64,000 bases of DNA from Solen grandis. Its lineage: Eukaryota > Mollusca > Bivalvia > Adapedonta > Solenidae. Under the pieces are notes generated by a model that did not search any database, was not told where the DNA came from, and was given only the letters and a program-made list of their open reading frames with translations. Both the position numbers and the translations under genes were made by a program. Shown one piece after another: positions 33,551 through 45,171 of this stretch (position 1 is the first letter of the stretch; every line of letters begins with the position of its first letter). The stretch covers positions 39,428,766 to 39,492,765 of the forward strand of contig CM037785.1 of the NCBI GenBank assembly GCA_021229015.1, written 5' to 3'.

Positions 33551-34340
33551 CCCTTAAAAAGGGGTTGACAATGATTTAATTTTGTGCCCCAAATCATTTT
33601 TTTTTACGTTACTTAAACAAATCATTTGCAGCTTTCGTTCCCCATAATCCTTTTTGAGCTTTTTTGACACATGTCTTTTAGCCCTTTTGTTGAAACATTG
33701 AAATTTTCCCCGACTTTAAATTGTTCCAACATAAAAAATTTATGTTAAATGTAAGCTTGTAAAATATGGGGTTATATTTACAATGAAATTTTAAAATTGC
33801 CAGCTTAAATTTTACAAGGGGCTGTTTTAAGTGAGATTTTTTGGAAACAAAATGACAAAAAAAGAAAACCCTTTTCAAGCCCGCCCCAAGCAAATTTTTG
33901 TCCGTTAGCTAAAAGGGCCAAATGGAAAATTTTTGTTTGGGTTTTTGGCCTCGCTATTTCTACCAAATTTTCCCAAAGTGACCCAAAATTTCAAATTTCC
34001 CGGGTTCAATTTAATTTTTTTAAGGTTCGAATTTTGGGGTCCCTTGTCTTTTTTAATTGTAAATTTAAAACTTTTTAAAAAGTTTCCCGGCGAAAAGGCC
34101 CCATGTCTTTTATTTCAAATTTTTTCCCCGCCCAATATATGGCATGTTTACAAAACATCAAACCCTTTACAAAACAGGTGTGCACGGCGCATTGAGTTTT
34201 TGTAAACATTAAGAAAATTTGGGCTTAAAAAATTCTTTGTTTTTTAAAAAAAATTTACTAAAATTTGCGGATTTTCGGAAATTTTTTTTTCCAAAAGGAC
34301 TCCAAAGGAAAAATTAAATACAAAAAAACCCAAATTTACA
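33551..34340. other. Flank shared with 44770-45171 in inverted orientation
   Basis: 33551-33935 read on the opposite strand matches 44770-45171: 'AGGGGTTG', 'AATGATTTAATTTT', 'TTTGACACATGT', 'GTTGAAACATTGAAA', 'TTCCCCGA'. The similarity fades after ~33935. No gene is seen in either copy. Confidence 0.45.
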
Positions 34341-34558
34341 GTTTATTGGGTTTAAAAAAAGCCCCACCGACAATGTCTACTTGAGCAATGTCTCCCGGGA
34401 AAAAATTTAGTGTTATCACACTCCCAAAAGTTTTCCGTCTTTAGACAGGGGGATTTTTACCACACCCAGAAACTTATCCGGACCCCGGGCCCATCAGTCC
34501 GGAAACTACCCTTAAAAAAGCTGGCCCCCCAAGAAAGGGGGACCCTATACCAGCCCCT
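34341..34558 (-). mobile_element. Noisy tRNA-derived SINE, head missing
   Basis: On the minus strand: 'GGCTGGTATAGGGTCC', 'TTAAGGGTAGTTTCCGGACTG', 'CCGGATAAGTTTCTGGGTGTGG', 'GTCTAAAGACGG', 'TGTCGGTGGGGC' and the tail 'TTTAAACCCAATAAAC'. The order matches the SINE at 45172-45470. The tRNA-like head would lie above 34558 but is not recognisable. Confidence 0.5.
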
Positions 34559-34565
34559 TTTTAAA

Positions 34566-36920
34566 AAAATTTTTGGAAAATTTCCAAAAAATTGAAAAAA
34601 GTGAATAACGTTTAAAACAACTTACAAAACAGTATTAACTCTTTTTGGTTTTGGGATATTTCAGGGGTTTTCCAAATTTTGGATATATTCCGTTGACAAC
34701 GATTTTTTAAAAACCTTATTATTTACATATTTTCGTTTTTTCCCCTTAAATGTCCATCGTTGTTTTTTTGGAACAAAAAAACAAGATAAATTTTTTTTTA
34801 AAAAAAAACAGCCATCACAAAAATTTGGGTTTGAAATCTGAAAAAAAAATTTACCCGGGACGGTAAAAAAAAGCGCAAAATTTATGTTTAAAAATCTATT
34901 TTTGGAAAACCCCCGTGCAGGGTTTTGTGAATATTTTTAAAAAACACCTGATAGGGGCCCATCTCCTAATATAGCAAAAACGCAGAAATTGGGCGGGGCA
35001 AACCAAAGGGTTATTTCAGTGTTAATTAAGTATAGGTTGCTGTTTTTTTAGAAAAGCTTTAAAAAAAAAATTAAATCGGCCAGGCGCGGCAAAGCCGCGC
35101 GCCGTTTTAAAAGGACTTAATGCTTACTAAAAACACAAAACCTACTTATTTTTTGAAATTAGTTTTGGACGCATTTCGCCCTTTCAAAAATAGAATTAAA
35201 TTTTTTAGACCCCGCCCTTAAAAACTTTTCCCAGCGTAAATTTAAACAAAAACTTGCCCTTTTCCCATTTTAAAGCCAAAGGTAAATTTGCGTCGCTCTA
35301 AGCTGTTATAGCTGGTAGATCAAACGCTCCAAATGAAAATTGAACCGGAAGCCGATTTTTTGATCCTTCGGGCAAAAAAAAAGGGGTTTTATTGAAAAAT
35401 TTAAATAAAAGTACTTTTAAGAAAGGTTCATATTCTGCCCCCTTAATTTTGTTTTTTGGACATTTTTTTTTTTTTTTCTTTTAATTTACCCTTGTTTTTT
35501 AGTGTTTTTTTTTTCTTTTCTTCTCATTTTTTATAAAACCTTTTTTTCAATTTGAATTTTTTTTAATTCAAAAAATTTTTTACTTTAATTGCTTTTTTTT
35601 GTAATTAGTTATATATTGCCCAAATTTTGTGTTAACATGTGTAAAATTGAAATTAAAAAGTTTCTTTAAAACGATGACCATTTCTAAAAGTTTTTTTAGA
35701 ACTTGTGGTCAGACCCCTTACTTAATTTTTTTTAAAAACTTCAATGTTGCTTTTTCCCTTACTTTGGCAAAATACATGTTTAAACTAAACTAAAAGGGGA
35801 AAGGGGAAGTTCTAATTTTTTTTTTAATTAATCAGAAGCTAGGAGTAAAAAGGTTTTTTTCTCTATGGGGGCTGTGAAATTTTTTTTTGGCGATGTTCAT
35901 GCGGGTTTACATCAAAAATCCCGTAACACGTTACACATGCGGATAAGTTTTTAAAAAAGTTCAGAAAATTTTTTTCTGGAATAGAACTATCCTTAAAAAG
36001 GGGGGGGGGGGTAAGTTTGGATGGTCAATTTTTTCCCCTACGAAATTGTCATTTGCATATATGCTTATATAAAAATTGTAAAATTTAAATTTTTGGGCTT
36101 TGTCCCGTTTTAGGCTGGGGGTTTTGGAAAAGGGGGGGGACCAAATTTCCCTTTTTTAATAACTTTTTATTAGCATTTTTTTTACTTGAAAATTTTGGGA
36201 AGTTTATTTTCTTATAAAGAAAAAAAAAGGTTAACCCAGTTTGTTTAAGAAAAAAAAAAATAATTTTTTATATTTTTTAATATAAAAATATAAAAAAATA
36301 TTAAAATTTTTTTTCCCCTTTACTAAAAAATTTTTTCAGAATCTTTCTTTGGTTTGAAAGATATAATTTTTTTAAAAACCAAGGGCAAAAAGCAGGGTTT
36401 TAAAATAATAAAAAAAAACATTTCCTCAGTTTGGATTAAAAAACGAATGGGGGCAAATGGGGGTTAAAAAAATGTCCAAAATGAGGGAAAAAATGCCTTT
36501 GGGATGTCAGGTTCCCAAACCAAGGGCTCCTCCCGGGCCATTTTTTAGTTTCAGTTTTGCCCTACCAACCAGGGTTTACATATTGTGAACCCCAGTATGA
36601 ATCAAGAATTCTGCTTTAAAAAACCTTTATTGTGATGTTCCGCATTGTTCCAAAGAGTTTTCTCTTTCATAAATGTTTGGGAAAACTTAATCTTTAAACC
36701 CCATGATATACAGAGGGGCAGCAGATTTTTAATAAGGGAAGAAAGCTTTCCGATGGCTTTCTTTAATGCCGGACAGCTAGTGTAAGTATTTGGGGAAATT
36801 TTCTTTTTATTATTTATTTTTTTTTATTTTTTTTTTGATTATGTGATTTTTTTGTTTAAAAAGGGGTTTTGCTGTTTTTTGGGGGACCATTTTTGTTTGT
36901 TGGGTTTTTTTATGTTATAT
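34566..36920. other. Noisy stretch with one GC-rich hairpin and a dispersed segment
   Basis: No gene is seen. 35083-35103 folds into GGCGCGGC-AAA-GCCGCGCGCC, an isolated GC-rich hairpin in AT-rich surroundings. 35950-36125 ('CAGAAAATTTTTTTCTGGAATAG', 'TTTGGATGGTCAATTTTTTCCCC') recurs in the same orientation at ~39325-39480. A G run lies at 36001-36011. Confidence 0.4.
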
Positions 36921-36927
36921 TATAAAA

Positions 36928-37032
36928 CTCCTCTCCCCCCTCTCTCTCTCCCCTCTCTATAAATAAATTTTTTTTCTTTTTCTCTCTCCCCCTCCCCCCC
37001 CCCCCCAACACCTCTTCTCTCTTTCTTTCTCT
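36928..37032 (+). repeat. Polypyrimidine CT-rich tract
   Basis: Mixed (CT)n and poly-C with a short AT interruption. The minus-strand ORF over it encodes a Gly/Arg/Glu-rich low-complexity peptide and is not a gene. Confidence 0.8.
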
Positions 37033-38252
37033 GAAAAAAAATCCCAAAAAAAAAACTCAAATACAAATAATTTTTAAGACAGGGCAAGGGCCCCTTTAAA
37101 AAAAAAGGGTTAGTTTTCATGGGAGACAAAGTGTTAAAATATTTTTTTTTCATATGGGGAACTTGGGAACTGGGAATTAAAAACTCATTACCCGCTATAA
37201 TGTAAAACTAGAAAAACTTCCAGCAAACCCTTTTTTAAAGGCCCTTTTTAAAACAATAAAATTCAAATAAAAAGGGAAGCAAGAGCTTCCCTTTTTTAAA
37301 AAGCATTTTTTTTTTACTCTAAAGGAAAGCAGTTCAACCGAATTCACCACTTTACTGTGTTTGTTAAAAAAATGAAATTTTGCTCTTTTTATATAATTTA
37401 AACAAAAGGGAGATAAATCATGAAATTAAATTTTTAGTACATGGAATGGTTAAACTCCCCCCTTAAATTTTTGTTTTTTTGATTTATTTTTATTTTTATT
37501 TTGTTTTCTCCTTTAATGTTTTATATTTTATTATACCTTTTTTACGGAATTTGGGACCCCTTTCTCATTCAGGTCCTTTAAAAGCCATTCCTATTCTATC
37601 AGCTTCTTTTGCTTGCTGCCTTACTGGAATTTCTAATTTTTCCATTTTTTGCTAATATGTACCACTTTGCCATCACCCAGTAAAGCAACCCTTTGACCCT
37701 TTTGCCAATTCCCCTTATCATCTGGGGGGTTTGACACATGGAAAGGGGTTTAACCCTTTTGATACAGCTTGTCTTGTGTTGTGGGTTTAATGTGGTGTAT
37801 TTCGTTTGTGAAATTTTAAAAGGGAGGGGTTTCTTTTTTTTCCTTCCCCACCCATAAATTAAAGGGCCCTCCAGTGATTGACTTTGAATTTTGACCTTAA
37901 ACTCATCATCATAACCCATTGGGAAATATACACCTTTTCCCCAAGTCCCCTTTTTCCCAAGTTAAGCTTTCATTCCCGCTGTTTCTTTGGGGAGAAAGGG
38001 GGCCCAGATTTTGGGCCCATTTTTAGCCAAAAGGGCCCCCGTGCTTTTTTTGGAGTGGACTTTCTTGGGCCCTTTCGGGTTTCCCCCAGTCTCAAAGGGC
38101 CTCCCCGCCCGCAGTCATTTTGTATCTGGGAGGTCCCTCCCTTTCAACCCTTGCTCGTGGAATTTTCCAATTTATAATGTGAAAAACCATGCACCTCTCA
38201 TTGTGTTGATAGGTTTTTTTTTTCTTTTTAAAATTTTATAAATTTTTTTTAG
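37033..38252. other. Noisy stretch, no assigned features
   Basis: 37560-38200 is less AT-rich and has longer open frames on both strands (37599-37919 minus, 37878-38177 plus). I recognise no domain and the base smearing makes frames unreliable. Confidence 0.35.
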
Positions 38253-38378
38253 GATTTTTGGGGGGAAAAACACCCCATAATACTGAAAAATGGTCTCCAG
38301 AGAATGCAGACATCTTCCAGGGACTGACAATGGCACATGAAAAGATACAAAAACAACTGCATGTCACCCTTTTTAAGT
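38253..38378 (+). CDS. Possible exon, product not recognised
   Basis: A T-rich acceptor (AATTTTTTTTAG, ending 38252) leads into an open frame containing the peptide EKWSPENADIFQGL, continuing with MAHEKIQKQLH. This is compositionally unlike the Phe/Lys-rich noise ORFs around it: it is mixed, charged and possibly helical. A donor could lie near 38378 (AAG then TTTTGTAT, needing one extra G) but is not canonical as written. I cannot name the family. The frame continues past this point only through a poly-C run. It could be part of the same gene as 2000-2202, of another gene, or of a transposon. Confidence 0.25.
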
Positions 38379-38445
38379 TTTGTATTACCCCCCCCCCCGG
38401 GGAGGTTGGGCCCTGGCATTTGGCCCCTCCAAACCCCTAAGTCCT

Positions 38446-40655
38446 TCAGTGGCCTGTTTCATAAAAAGTTTTCTCCACAAATCTTTTATAGTAGAAAGGT
38501 CAACTATGTCTCTTTTTTAAAAACAAAAGGGCACTCTTTCCCGATGAACTAAAAAATTTTACAGGGGGAGACTTTTTAAAAAAAAATTTTTAAAATTTTT
38601 TTTTTTCAACAATTTTAAAAAATCCAAAAATGTTTTCTAAAAAAAAGAAAAAATTTTTTAAAATTTTTTTTGAGTAAAAAAATAATTTTTTTTCAGTTGT
38701 GTTTACATTTTTAATCAGAAATTTGTTTATAGAACAAAAAATTTTTTTTTTATTTCATTGAAGATTTTCCCCCTAAATAAAGAAGTTATTAAAAAATTTC
38801 GTGTTTGAAAATGTTTAAACTAGACTGCCCTTTGAAAATGCAAATAATTTTGGGTATACACCTATTTACATAAAATGCTGTATTTTGATAAAATGAAAGG
38901 GAAAATTTTGCTCAAATTATACAATGGCTCATATACAATTTGCAAACTTTTTTGACAAAATTTTTTAATTTTTTTTTTACTAAAAAAGGCTAAGACCACA
39001 ATTAAACCCGCCCCTTTGGGTTTCCCCTTTTTCCGGGGTGGCCTTTCCAGAAAATAGTGACCCTAAATTTTAATTTCTGAAATTTAAAGGGTTTTTTTTT
39101 ACTGAAAGACATGCTTTTAAAGGATTAAATTCCCATAAACAAAAGTTAAAAAAGTCATAAAATGTCCCAAATTTTGGGGGCCCCTTTTTGCACAAAAAAA
39201 CCTTTAAAATTGAAAATTTGAGAGGGGAAAATTTTTTAGAAGGCCGACCGGGCACTTTTAAATTTTAAAATGTATGTTTTTTTAAACCCTTTTAAAAGGT
39301 TCAAAAAGTAGTCGGGGGACCCCAAAGTTTTTAAAAAGTACAGAAATTTTTTTCTTGAATAGATCTATTTAATGGGGGGGAATTTGGATGTCAATTTCCC
39401 CTTTCAGAAAGCCCCTTTCAAAATTTTATAAGAAAAAAAAGTAAAATTAAATTTTGGCTTAGTCCCAAAATTTGGGGAAACCCCATAAAGCCCGCTTCCG
39501 CACAACTTAAAAGCACAAAGCCCCTGAGGTCCTTGAAGCTGGTTTTTAAAATTTTTCAGCGATTTAAAGGGAATATGTTTAGTGACAAGTTGATTTCCGG
39601 GGTTTTTAAATTATTAAAAAGGAACAAAAAATTTTTTAAAAAAAGGAATGGGGTTTCAAAAAGGGCAAAAAATAATTTCCAAAAAACTAAAAGATAATTT
39701 TTAAAAGTTTTTTAAAACTGTCCCCCGCTACCCGTTCTGGCTTCTTTAAATGTTAAAACTCTTTTTAATAAACACTAACTATAAAAACTTTCAGCGTCCC
39801 TCGTAGTACAAGCATTTGAAATTTTTAAATCCGAGGGTTTCACGCGTCGAAAGAATCAATTTCATGGGAGGGATTTACGGTTTTATTCCTGCGGCTGTAC
39901 ACGAAAAAAAAAAAAAGAATTTTGATATGCAGAATTAAAGGTTTAAGTTTAAAATTTCTTAATTTTTTAAAAACCTATAAAAAACTAGACCCAAAATTTT
40001 ACAATTGAAAAAGTCGGGATTTTAAAAACATATATTTTGTACCTAAAATACTAAAATTGGAATCCCTCGGCCCCCCCACCGATGTGGGGTTTGAAAAATT
40101 TCCCGGGGAAGGGTTTCGGATTTTTCCCTTTTAAGAAGCCTTCCAGCTTGCTTGCGGTAGGGCAGTGGGTTTATCCAGGAAACCCCTTGGGGGCTTTTCC
40201 CCCCCGTTAAAATTAGCTGAAAGTTTTATATGATTGAAATACTATCACAGCGACGGTTTAAAACCCCAATACAAAACAAAAACAACTAAAATTGGTCAAG
40301 TTTTAAGAAACGATATCAAAATAAAGATTTATTTTTTTTTTAACATATGGCTACTTCACAAAAATTTAAGCAAGAAAAGTCCCTTCGAAAAAAACCTAAA
40401 AGGTAGGAAATATATTTTTTTCTGTAAATAAATTTTATTTTTTTTCTAACGGTTTTAAAACTTTACATTTCAAAATGGGTTTCAGAAAATCACATTTCGT
40501 AAACAACGAATGAAAACCCAGTTATTATTTTTTTTTTTTTTTTCCTCTTATATTTTTTTGTTAAATTTTTAGTTTTTAATTTGACTCAAAAACAATGAAA
40601 ATTTTTTTTGGAAAATTTCAAACCATGACTTTCGGGGGCATTGAATTCATATTCA
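38446..40655. other. Noisy stretch, no genes
   Basis: Only the dispersed segment at ~39325-39480 (see 34566-36920) was recognised. ORFs are composition artefacts. Confidence 0.4.
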
Positions 40656-40659
40656 AATG

Positions 40660-41545
40660 AGTTTATATTTAACGTCTTTTTACGACAGGTGAAAAAGTTT
40701 TGTTCGCGGGTTTCAGCCATTATTTCTGGGCCGGGTTTTTCATCAAAAAATTTTACAAATTTAAAATTAGGTTCTTTTTGTGCCTTTCGGTGTCCGTTTT
40801 TTTTCCCAAAATTTTGAAAAGGGAAAGGTTTTATGGCAAATCCCAAAAATTTGAAATAATGCCGATCAAATTTCAAATGCTAAAAATCCCTTTCCGAAGA
40901 GCTAGAAAGCTGATTTTTTCGAGTGTATATTAGTCCTTTTAGGTTATCTTTGCATTCTAAAAGGGTGAACACCTTTTATTTACTTAGTCCTTATGCTAAT
41001 AAACTTTTGTATTAAAAGTAACGGGTTTTTTAAAAACCCGTAGGTTTTTATTTTTTTTATATTTGCTTAAAATTTTTTTTTTGAAGATGCAGTATTAGAT
41101 TCTATGGGCCATGTCACTCCCCTTTTTTCCCGGAAAATCCCAAAAATCAAAGGGCATATATCAATTATCGGGTTTTTTTTTCGGCCTTAAAAAAACTCAA
41201 AAACGGTAAATTTCAACGAGACCAAAAAGTAAAATTTGTTGTGCTTAGAAGGACCTTTCAGATATAATTTTGTTTTTTTTAATTTATTCAGGGTTGAATT
41301 GGTTTAGTTATGGCAAAAAAAATGAAAATTTGGTAACCCCCATTGTGGGTTTAAAAGTTTATACCTCGAAAAACCCTTTTATTTTTTTAAAAATGATGAT
41401 GAATATTTTTTGTTTTAAACAATGTTTTTGGGGCCCTTCTTTTTATGTTTAAAAATTTACTGATTTTGGCCCTTTGATTTATGGGGGTAATGGGGAAAAA
41501 ACGAAATTCCCTGCATGTTTTCTTTGGGGATTTTTTAGCCCCACC
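40660..41545 (-). mobile_element. Family G element, copy 2, first segment
   Basis: It aligns with 30680-31440 in the same orientation: 'GTGCCTTTCGGTGTCCGTTTT', 'GAAGAGCTAGAAAG', 'GAGTGTATATTAG', 'AGGTTATCTTTG', 'CATATATCAATTAT', 'GAAGGACCTTTCAGAT'. It is followed, as in copy 1, by a family C element. Confidence 0.5.
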
Positions 41546-42394
41546 TGAAACGTGTGCTCAGGGTGAGCTTTTTGGGTCGATGAATGTTTCCCTCGTTCCG
41601 TCCCTCCTTTGTCGTCCACAATTTTTTCGTTTTTCACTCTAAACATTTTTTCATTTTAAGAGGGAATTTTTCTTCAAAATTTAAAAAAATGGGTTTTTAA
41701 CCATAAAATCCGGCCCCCAAATTCGATTAAGGGGTGAAATTTTGGAAAAATTAGGTCAGGGGTTATGCCCCCTTTTAAAAAATTTAAAAAAAACCAATTT
41801 CACCCTTGTTTTTTCACTCTACCATCTTCATTTCCCCCGGAAAAATTGTCTTCAAAAATTCATATCCCTTTTAATTTTTCCCTAAAAACAAAGGCCCCAA
41901 ATTCGATTATGGCTGATATCGTAACCATTAGGTCAGGGTTTTTGCCCCTTTTTTAAAAATTTAAAAAAACCAGATTTCACATTTTTTGCACTCTAGCATC
42001 TCCATTTCATGACAATTATCTTCAAACTTGATAACAATGTTTATAACCCTTTAAAAACTCAGGCAAAAATTTGAATTTTGGCTTTATTTCATACCCTTAG
42101 GCAGGATATTCCCCTTTTTAAAAAATTTAAAAAAACAAGATTTCACTTTTTTTTGACTTTTAGCATCTTTTTATTTTTTTAGCAATTGCATTCAAAAATT
42201 AAAGACATTGGGTTTTTAACCAAAAAATCTCAGGCAAGTTCGATTTTTGGGGGAATCGGACCATTAGGTTTAGGAAATTACCCCAAAAATATTTAAAAAA
42301 ATTTAAATTGCACCTTTTTTTGCACTCTTCATCTTTTTTTTTTAGGTCAAATTTCTTTAAAAAATTTTTTAACAATGTTTATAAAAACCCTCAA
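41546..42394 (+). mobile_element. Family C element inside family G copy 2
   Basis: The left end, AGCCCCACCTGAAACGTGTGCTCAGGGTGAGCTTTTTGGGTCGATGAATG, is a recognisable Helentron-like left hairpin. About four to five ~150 bp family C units follow ('CACTCTACCATCTTCATTT', 'TTAGGTCAGGGTTTTTGCCCC', 'CACTCTAGCATCTCCATTTC'). The last unit breaks into duplicated family G sequence before any right palindrome, so the right end is missing. Confidence 0.55.
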
Positions 42395-42610
42395 ATTTGG
42401 GAACCCCCCCGTGGGGTTTAACAATTTTTTTTCCCCAAAAACCTTTTATTTTTTAAAAATTAAAAGATGAATATTTTTTGTTTTGAGCAATGGGTTTGGG
42501 GCCCTTTCTTTTGATTTCTTAAAGTTTAAAGATTTGGCCCAAAAAATTCTTGGGGGTAAAAGGGAAAAAAAACGAAATTCGGCAAATTTTGCTTTGGGGA
42601 TTTTTTCAAT
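42395..42610 (+). repeat. ~212-bp direct repeat of 41330-41545 flanking the family C element
   Basis: 'CGTGGGGTTTAA', 'CCCCAAAAACCTTTTATTTTTT', 'ATGAATATTTTTTGTTTTGAGCAATG', 'GGGCCCTTTCTTTT' and 'GCTTTGGGGATTTTTT' follow the same order as at 41330-41545. The repeat therefore brackets the family C insertion. It is far too long for a target-site duplication, so it points to local duplication or an assembly fault. Confidence 0.5.
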
Positions 42611-42629
42611 TTACAGGGGTTTAAAAAGC

Positions 42630-43130
42630 TTGTATCTTTAAAAGTATTTAAAAATTTTTCCAAAACATAAAGCGTGGGGAAAAGTAATAAAAATTTTTAA
42701 AACGTTTTTTTGGTACCTTAAGTTTTTTAAAAATTTAAAAATATAAGGAAATTTTCATAAAAAAAAAAGAATTTAAACCGTAGAATTTCAGCGAAATTTT
42801 GCCGTTTTTGGGCAAAAATTTTACGGCAAAAATCTTAAAAATCTTCGAAAAAAATGGCTCACATAAACAAGTGGAATGTTTGAGAATTTAAAACCCATTA
42901 CCTTTTTGGGACTTGAGTTTAAAAAAAAGATTTTAAAATATAAAGGGAAATTAAATCAAAAATAATTTTAAGCCCAAATTTTAGAATTTTCCGGGAAAAA
43001 AAACCTACTTTTGCTTTCCCCCTTAATTGAAGGCCTTTTTTGGGAAAAAAAATTTACAGATAGTTTTAGTCCAAAAAAATTGCAAAAAAAAACTTTTTTC
43101 AAAATTTAATTGAAATTACTAGCTAAACAA
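42630..43130 (-). mobile_element. Family G element, copy 2, second segment
   Basis: On the minus strand: 'TAGCTAGTAATTTCAATTAAA', 'CTTCAATTAAGGGGGAAAGC', 'AAAAGTAGG', 'TTAAAATTATTTTTGATTTAATTTCC' and a 'CCGTAAAATTTTTGCC' block. The order matches copies 1 and 3. There is no SINE beyond its edge, unlike those two copies. Confidence 0.5.
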
Positions 43131-44215
43131 ATGATGACAGTAATTTTTAAAGGGGTTTTCAATTCTATTCTTTATCAAAATAGTATAGTACATTACTTTC
43201 AGTACAACAGAACTAAAACCCCCAAAAGTAAACAAAAAGGTCGCCCCCGTTAAAAGGGGTTTTTTGCAGATTAAAACTTAAAAATACAATGTTCTACCAA
43301 AAAAACAAAACGGATTTATTTGGCTTAAAAACCCTTTAAATTTTAACTTGAAAAAATAAAAAAGCTGGGAAAAGGGCCCTCTAAAAAAACCCCACTGGGA
43401 AAAACTAAATCAGACATTACACAAATGGAAATGTAGCCTCTCAGCACAAAGATATACCCAAAAACACCCAAATACCCCCTGAATTTCCCAAAAAAACTGC
43501 CCCAAAAACTCCCCCAAAAAAAAGTGTTAAAAAAGCAAAATAAATTTATTATCATTTTTTATATAATTAAAAGAACGTATTCACAGCCTATAAATATTTC
43601 ATCGAGAAGATTGCGAATGTTACAAAGGAGGTGAAGTAAATTTTTCCCGGCGTAATGCATTTAATTTGGCTTTTTTGGGTGGCCCAAAAAGTCAGTCAAC
43701 TGCAAAATTTTTTATTTGTAAAAGAACGCCCATATCATTTACAAATTTTCAATAAAAAAAGATCCAACCCAAAAAACAAATACAAGGGGAAGTAAAACAA
43801 GATTTTTATTCGTTGATTTCGAATGTAGGGGCTTTCTGCCCAACATTGAAAAAATAAAGATTAAAACCGTTTTAAAAAAAATATAATTAAATTCCCTTCC
43901 CTTTAAAACCTTTTTTTTTTGGTAAAGGGCCTTTTTTTTGCATGAACTTTTTAAATAAGCCATATGGCAAAAAATTTAAAAATCTTTTTTTTGATTTTCG
44001 CCTTTTTTATAACTTTCCAATTGAGTATTTGGGAAAAATAAAGGGGCCCGAAAATCCCGACAATTTCCCTTGTAGCATAAATTTTTGTTTATAGGTAAAA
44101 TTTTAAAAAATAACAATTAAAAATTAAAACCCCTTTTTTTCTGCAAATCAAAATTCTTCCCCCTTTTTTTTTTTTCGGTACAGTCCCGGGGGAAAAAAAT
44201 ATAAAAAACACGGTG
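43131..44215. other. Noisy stretch, no features
   Basis: No repeat or gene could be assigned. Confidence 0.4.
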
Positions 44216-44640
44216 CATACCCCCTATCGGCAGGGTCTCTGCGGAAATGCTATGGCAAACAGCTCTCTTTCGTTTGCACCGGGGCCCTTTTCTGGCCTTT
44301 TAACCCCTAGCAAACGCGGGCGGAAGGGAAAGAAACAGACCCAAAGGTCATTTTTCAAAGGGTGATTGCCAATATTAAGTTTTGCAAAGGAATATTTGAG
44401 TATTTTAGCTATGTATATGGCGTGTAAAAATTTTCAATTATATACATAGCTAAAATACCTAATATTCCTGCAATTTCTTAAAAATTTTAGCCTTTTAACC
44501 TTTTTAAAATACCATTGGTTTTTTTTCCTTCCGTCCAGGTTTTTTCAAATTTTTTAAAGGGAGAGCGTCGTGCGAAAAGCATAGAGCCCGGGCCCATTTA
44601 AAAAGGGGATTTCCGCAAGACCGCCGTATGGTTTTTGCAC
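44216..44640. repeat. Large fold-back inverted repeat
   Basis: The core hairpin is clear: GGAATATTTGAGTATTTTAG.. (44389-44418) pairs with ..CTAAAATACCTAATATTCC (44440-44468) around a ~21-base loop. Outer arms also pair, less well: 'GGTCTCTGCGGAAAT', 'GGGGCCC' and 'GGCGGAAGGGAAAG' on the left against 'CTTCCGTCCAGG', 'GGGCCCATTT' and 'GGATTTCCGCAAGACC' on the right. The total length of ~425 bp suits a fold-back or MITE-like element; no target duplication was found. Confidence 0.55.
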
Positions 44641-44769
44641 GGGGTAAAAAAAAAGCTAAACCCTGGAAAAAGAATTCGTCCACCCCGTGTTTGCCCTCGT
44701 GAGGGTTTAAAATTTCCCAAAAACGCTTGTATAAACGATCGGGGACGCTTTTTATTACACAAAGTTACC

Positions 44770-45171
44770 CTTTATTTTTCGCTTTTAGCTAAGGGCAAAT
44801 TTAGGGTTGCAGCGTTTTTGAACGGATGACCTGTTGTTGATCATTTTGTTTCAAAAATTCTACACTTTTTAACCCCTCATGGTAAAAACCCAAACTTTGG
44901 CCCAAATTAAAATTTCATTGTACTATAAAAATATAAATTTTTCCCTAGGTTTTCCTTTATTATAAATTTTTGGGAAAATAGCTTAAAACAACAAATCGGG
45001 GAAAATTTTCAATGTTTCAAAAAACGGGTTTAAAATTTACATGTGTCAAAACGCTCAAAGGTTATTTGGGAAAAGCAAGCTGCAACTGATATGTTTTTAG
45101 TAAAAGTTAAAAAAAAAATTTAAAATTTGGGCAAAAAAATTAAATCATTTTTCAACCCCTTTTTTTAGTTT
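44770..45171. other. Arm of the inverted duplication, no gene
   Basis: Reverse-complement match to 33551-33935 (see there). It continues directly into the SINE tail at 45172. Confidence 0.45.

Noticed and set aside
41330..42610. LTR retrotransposon suggested by the direct repeats
   Set aside because: The repeats are 212 bp copies of family G with no TG...CA ends, primer site or coding sequence between them.
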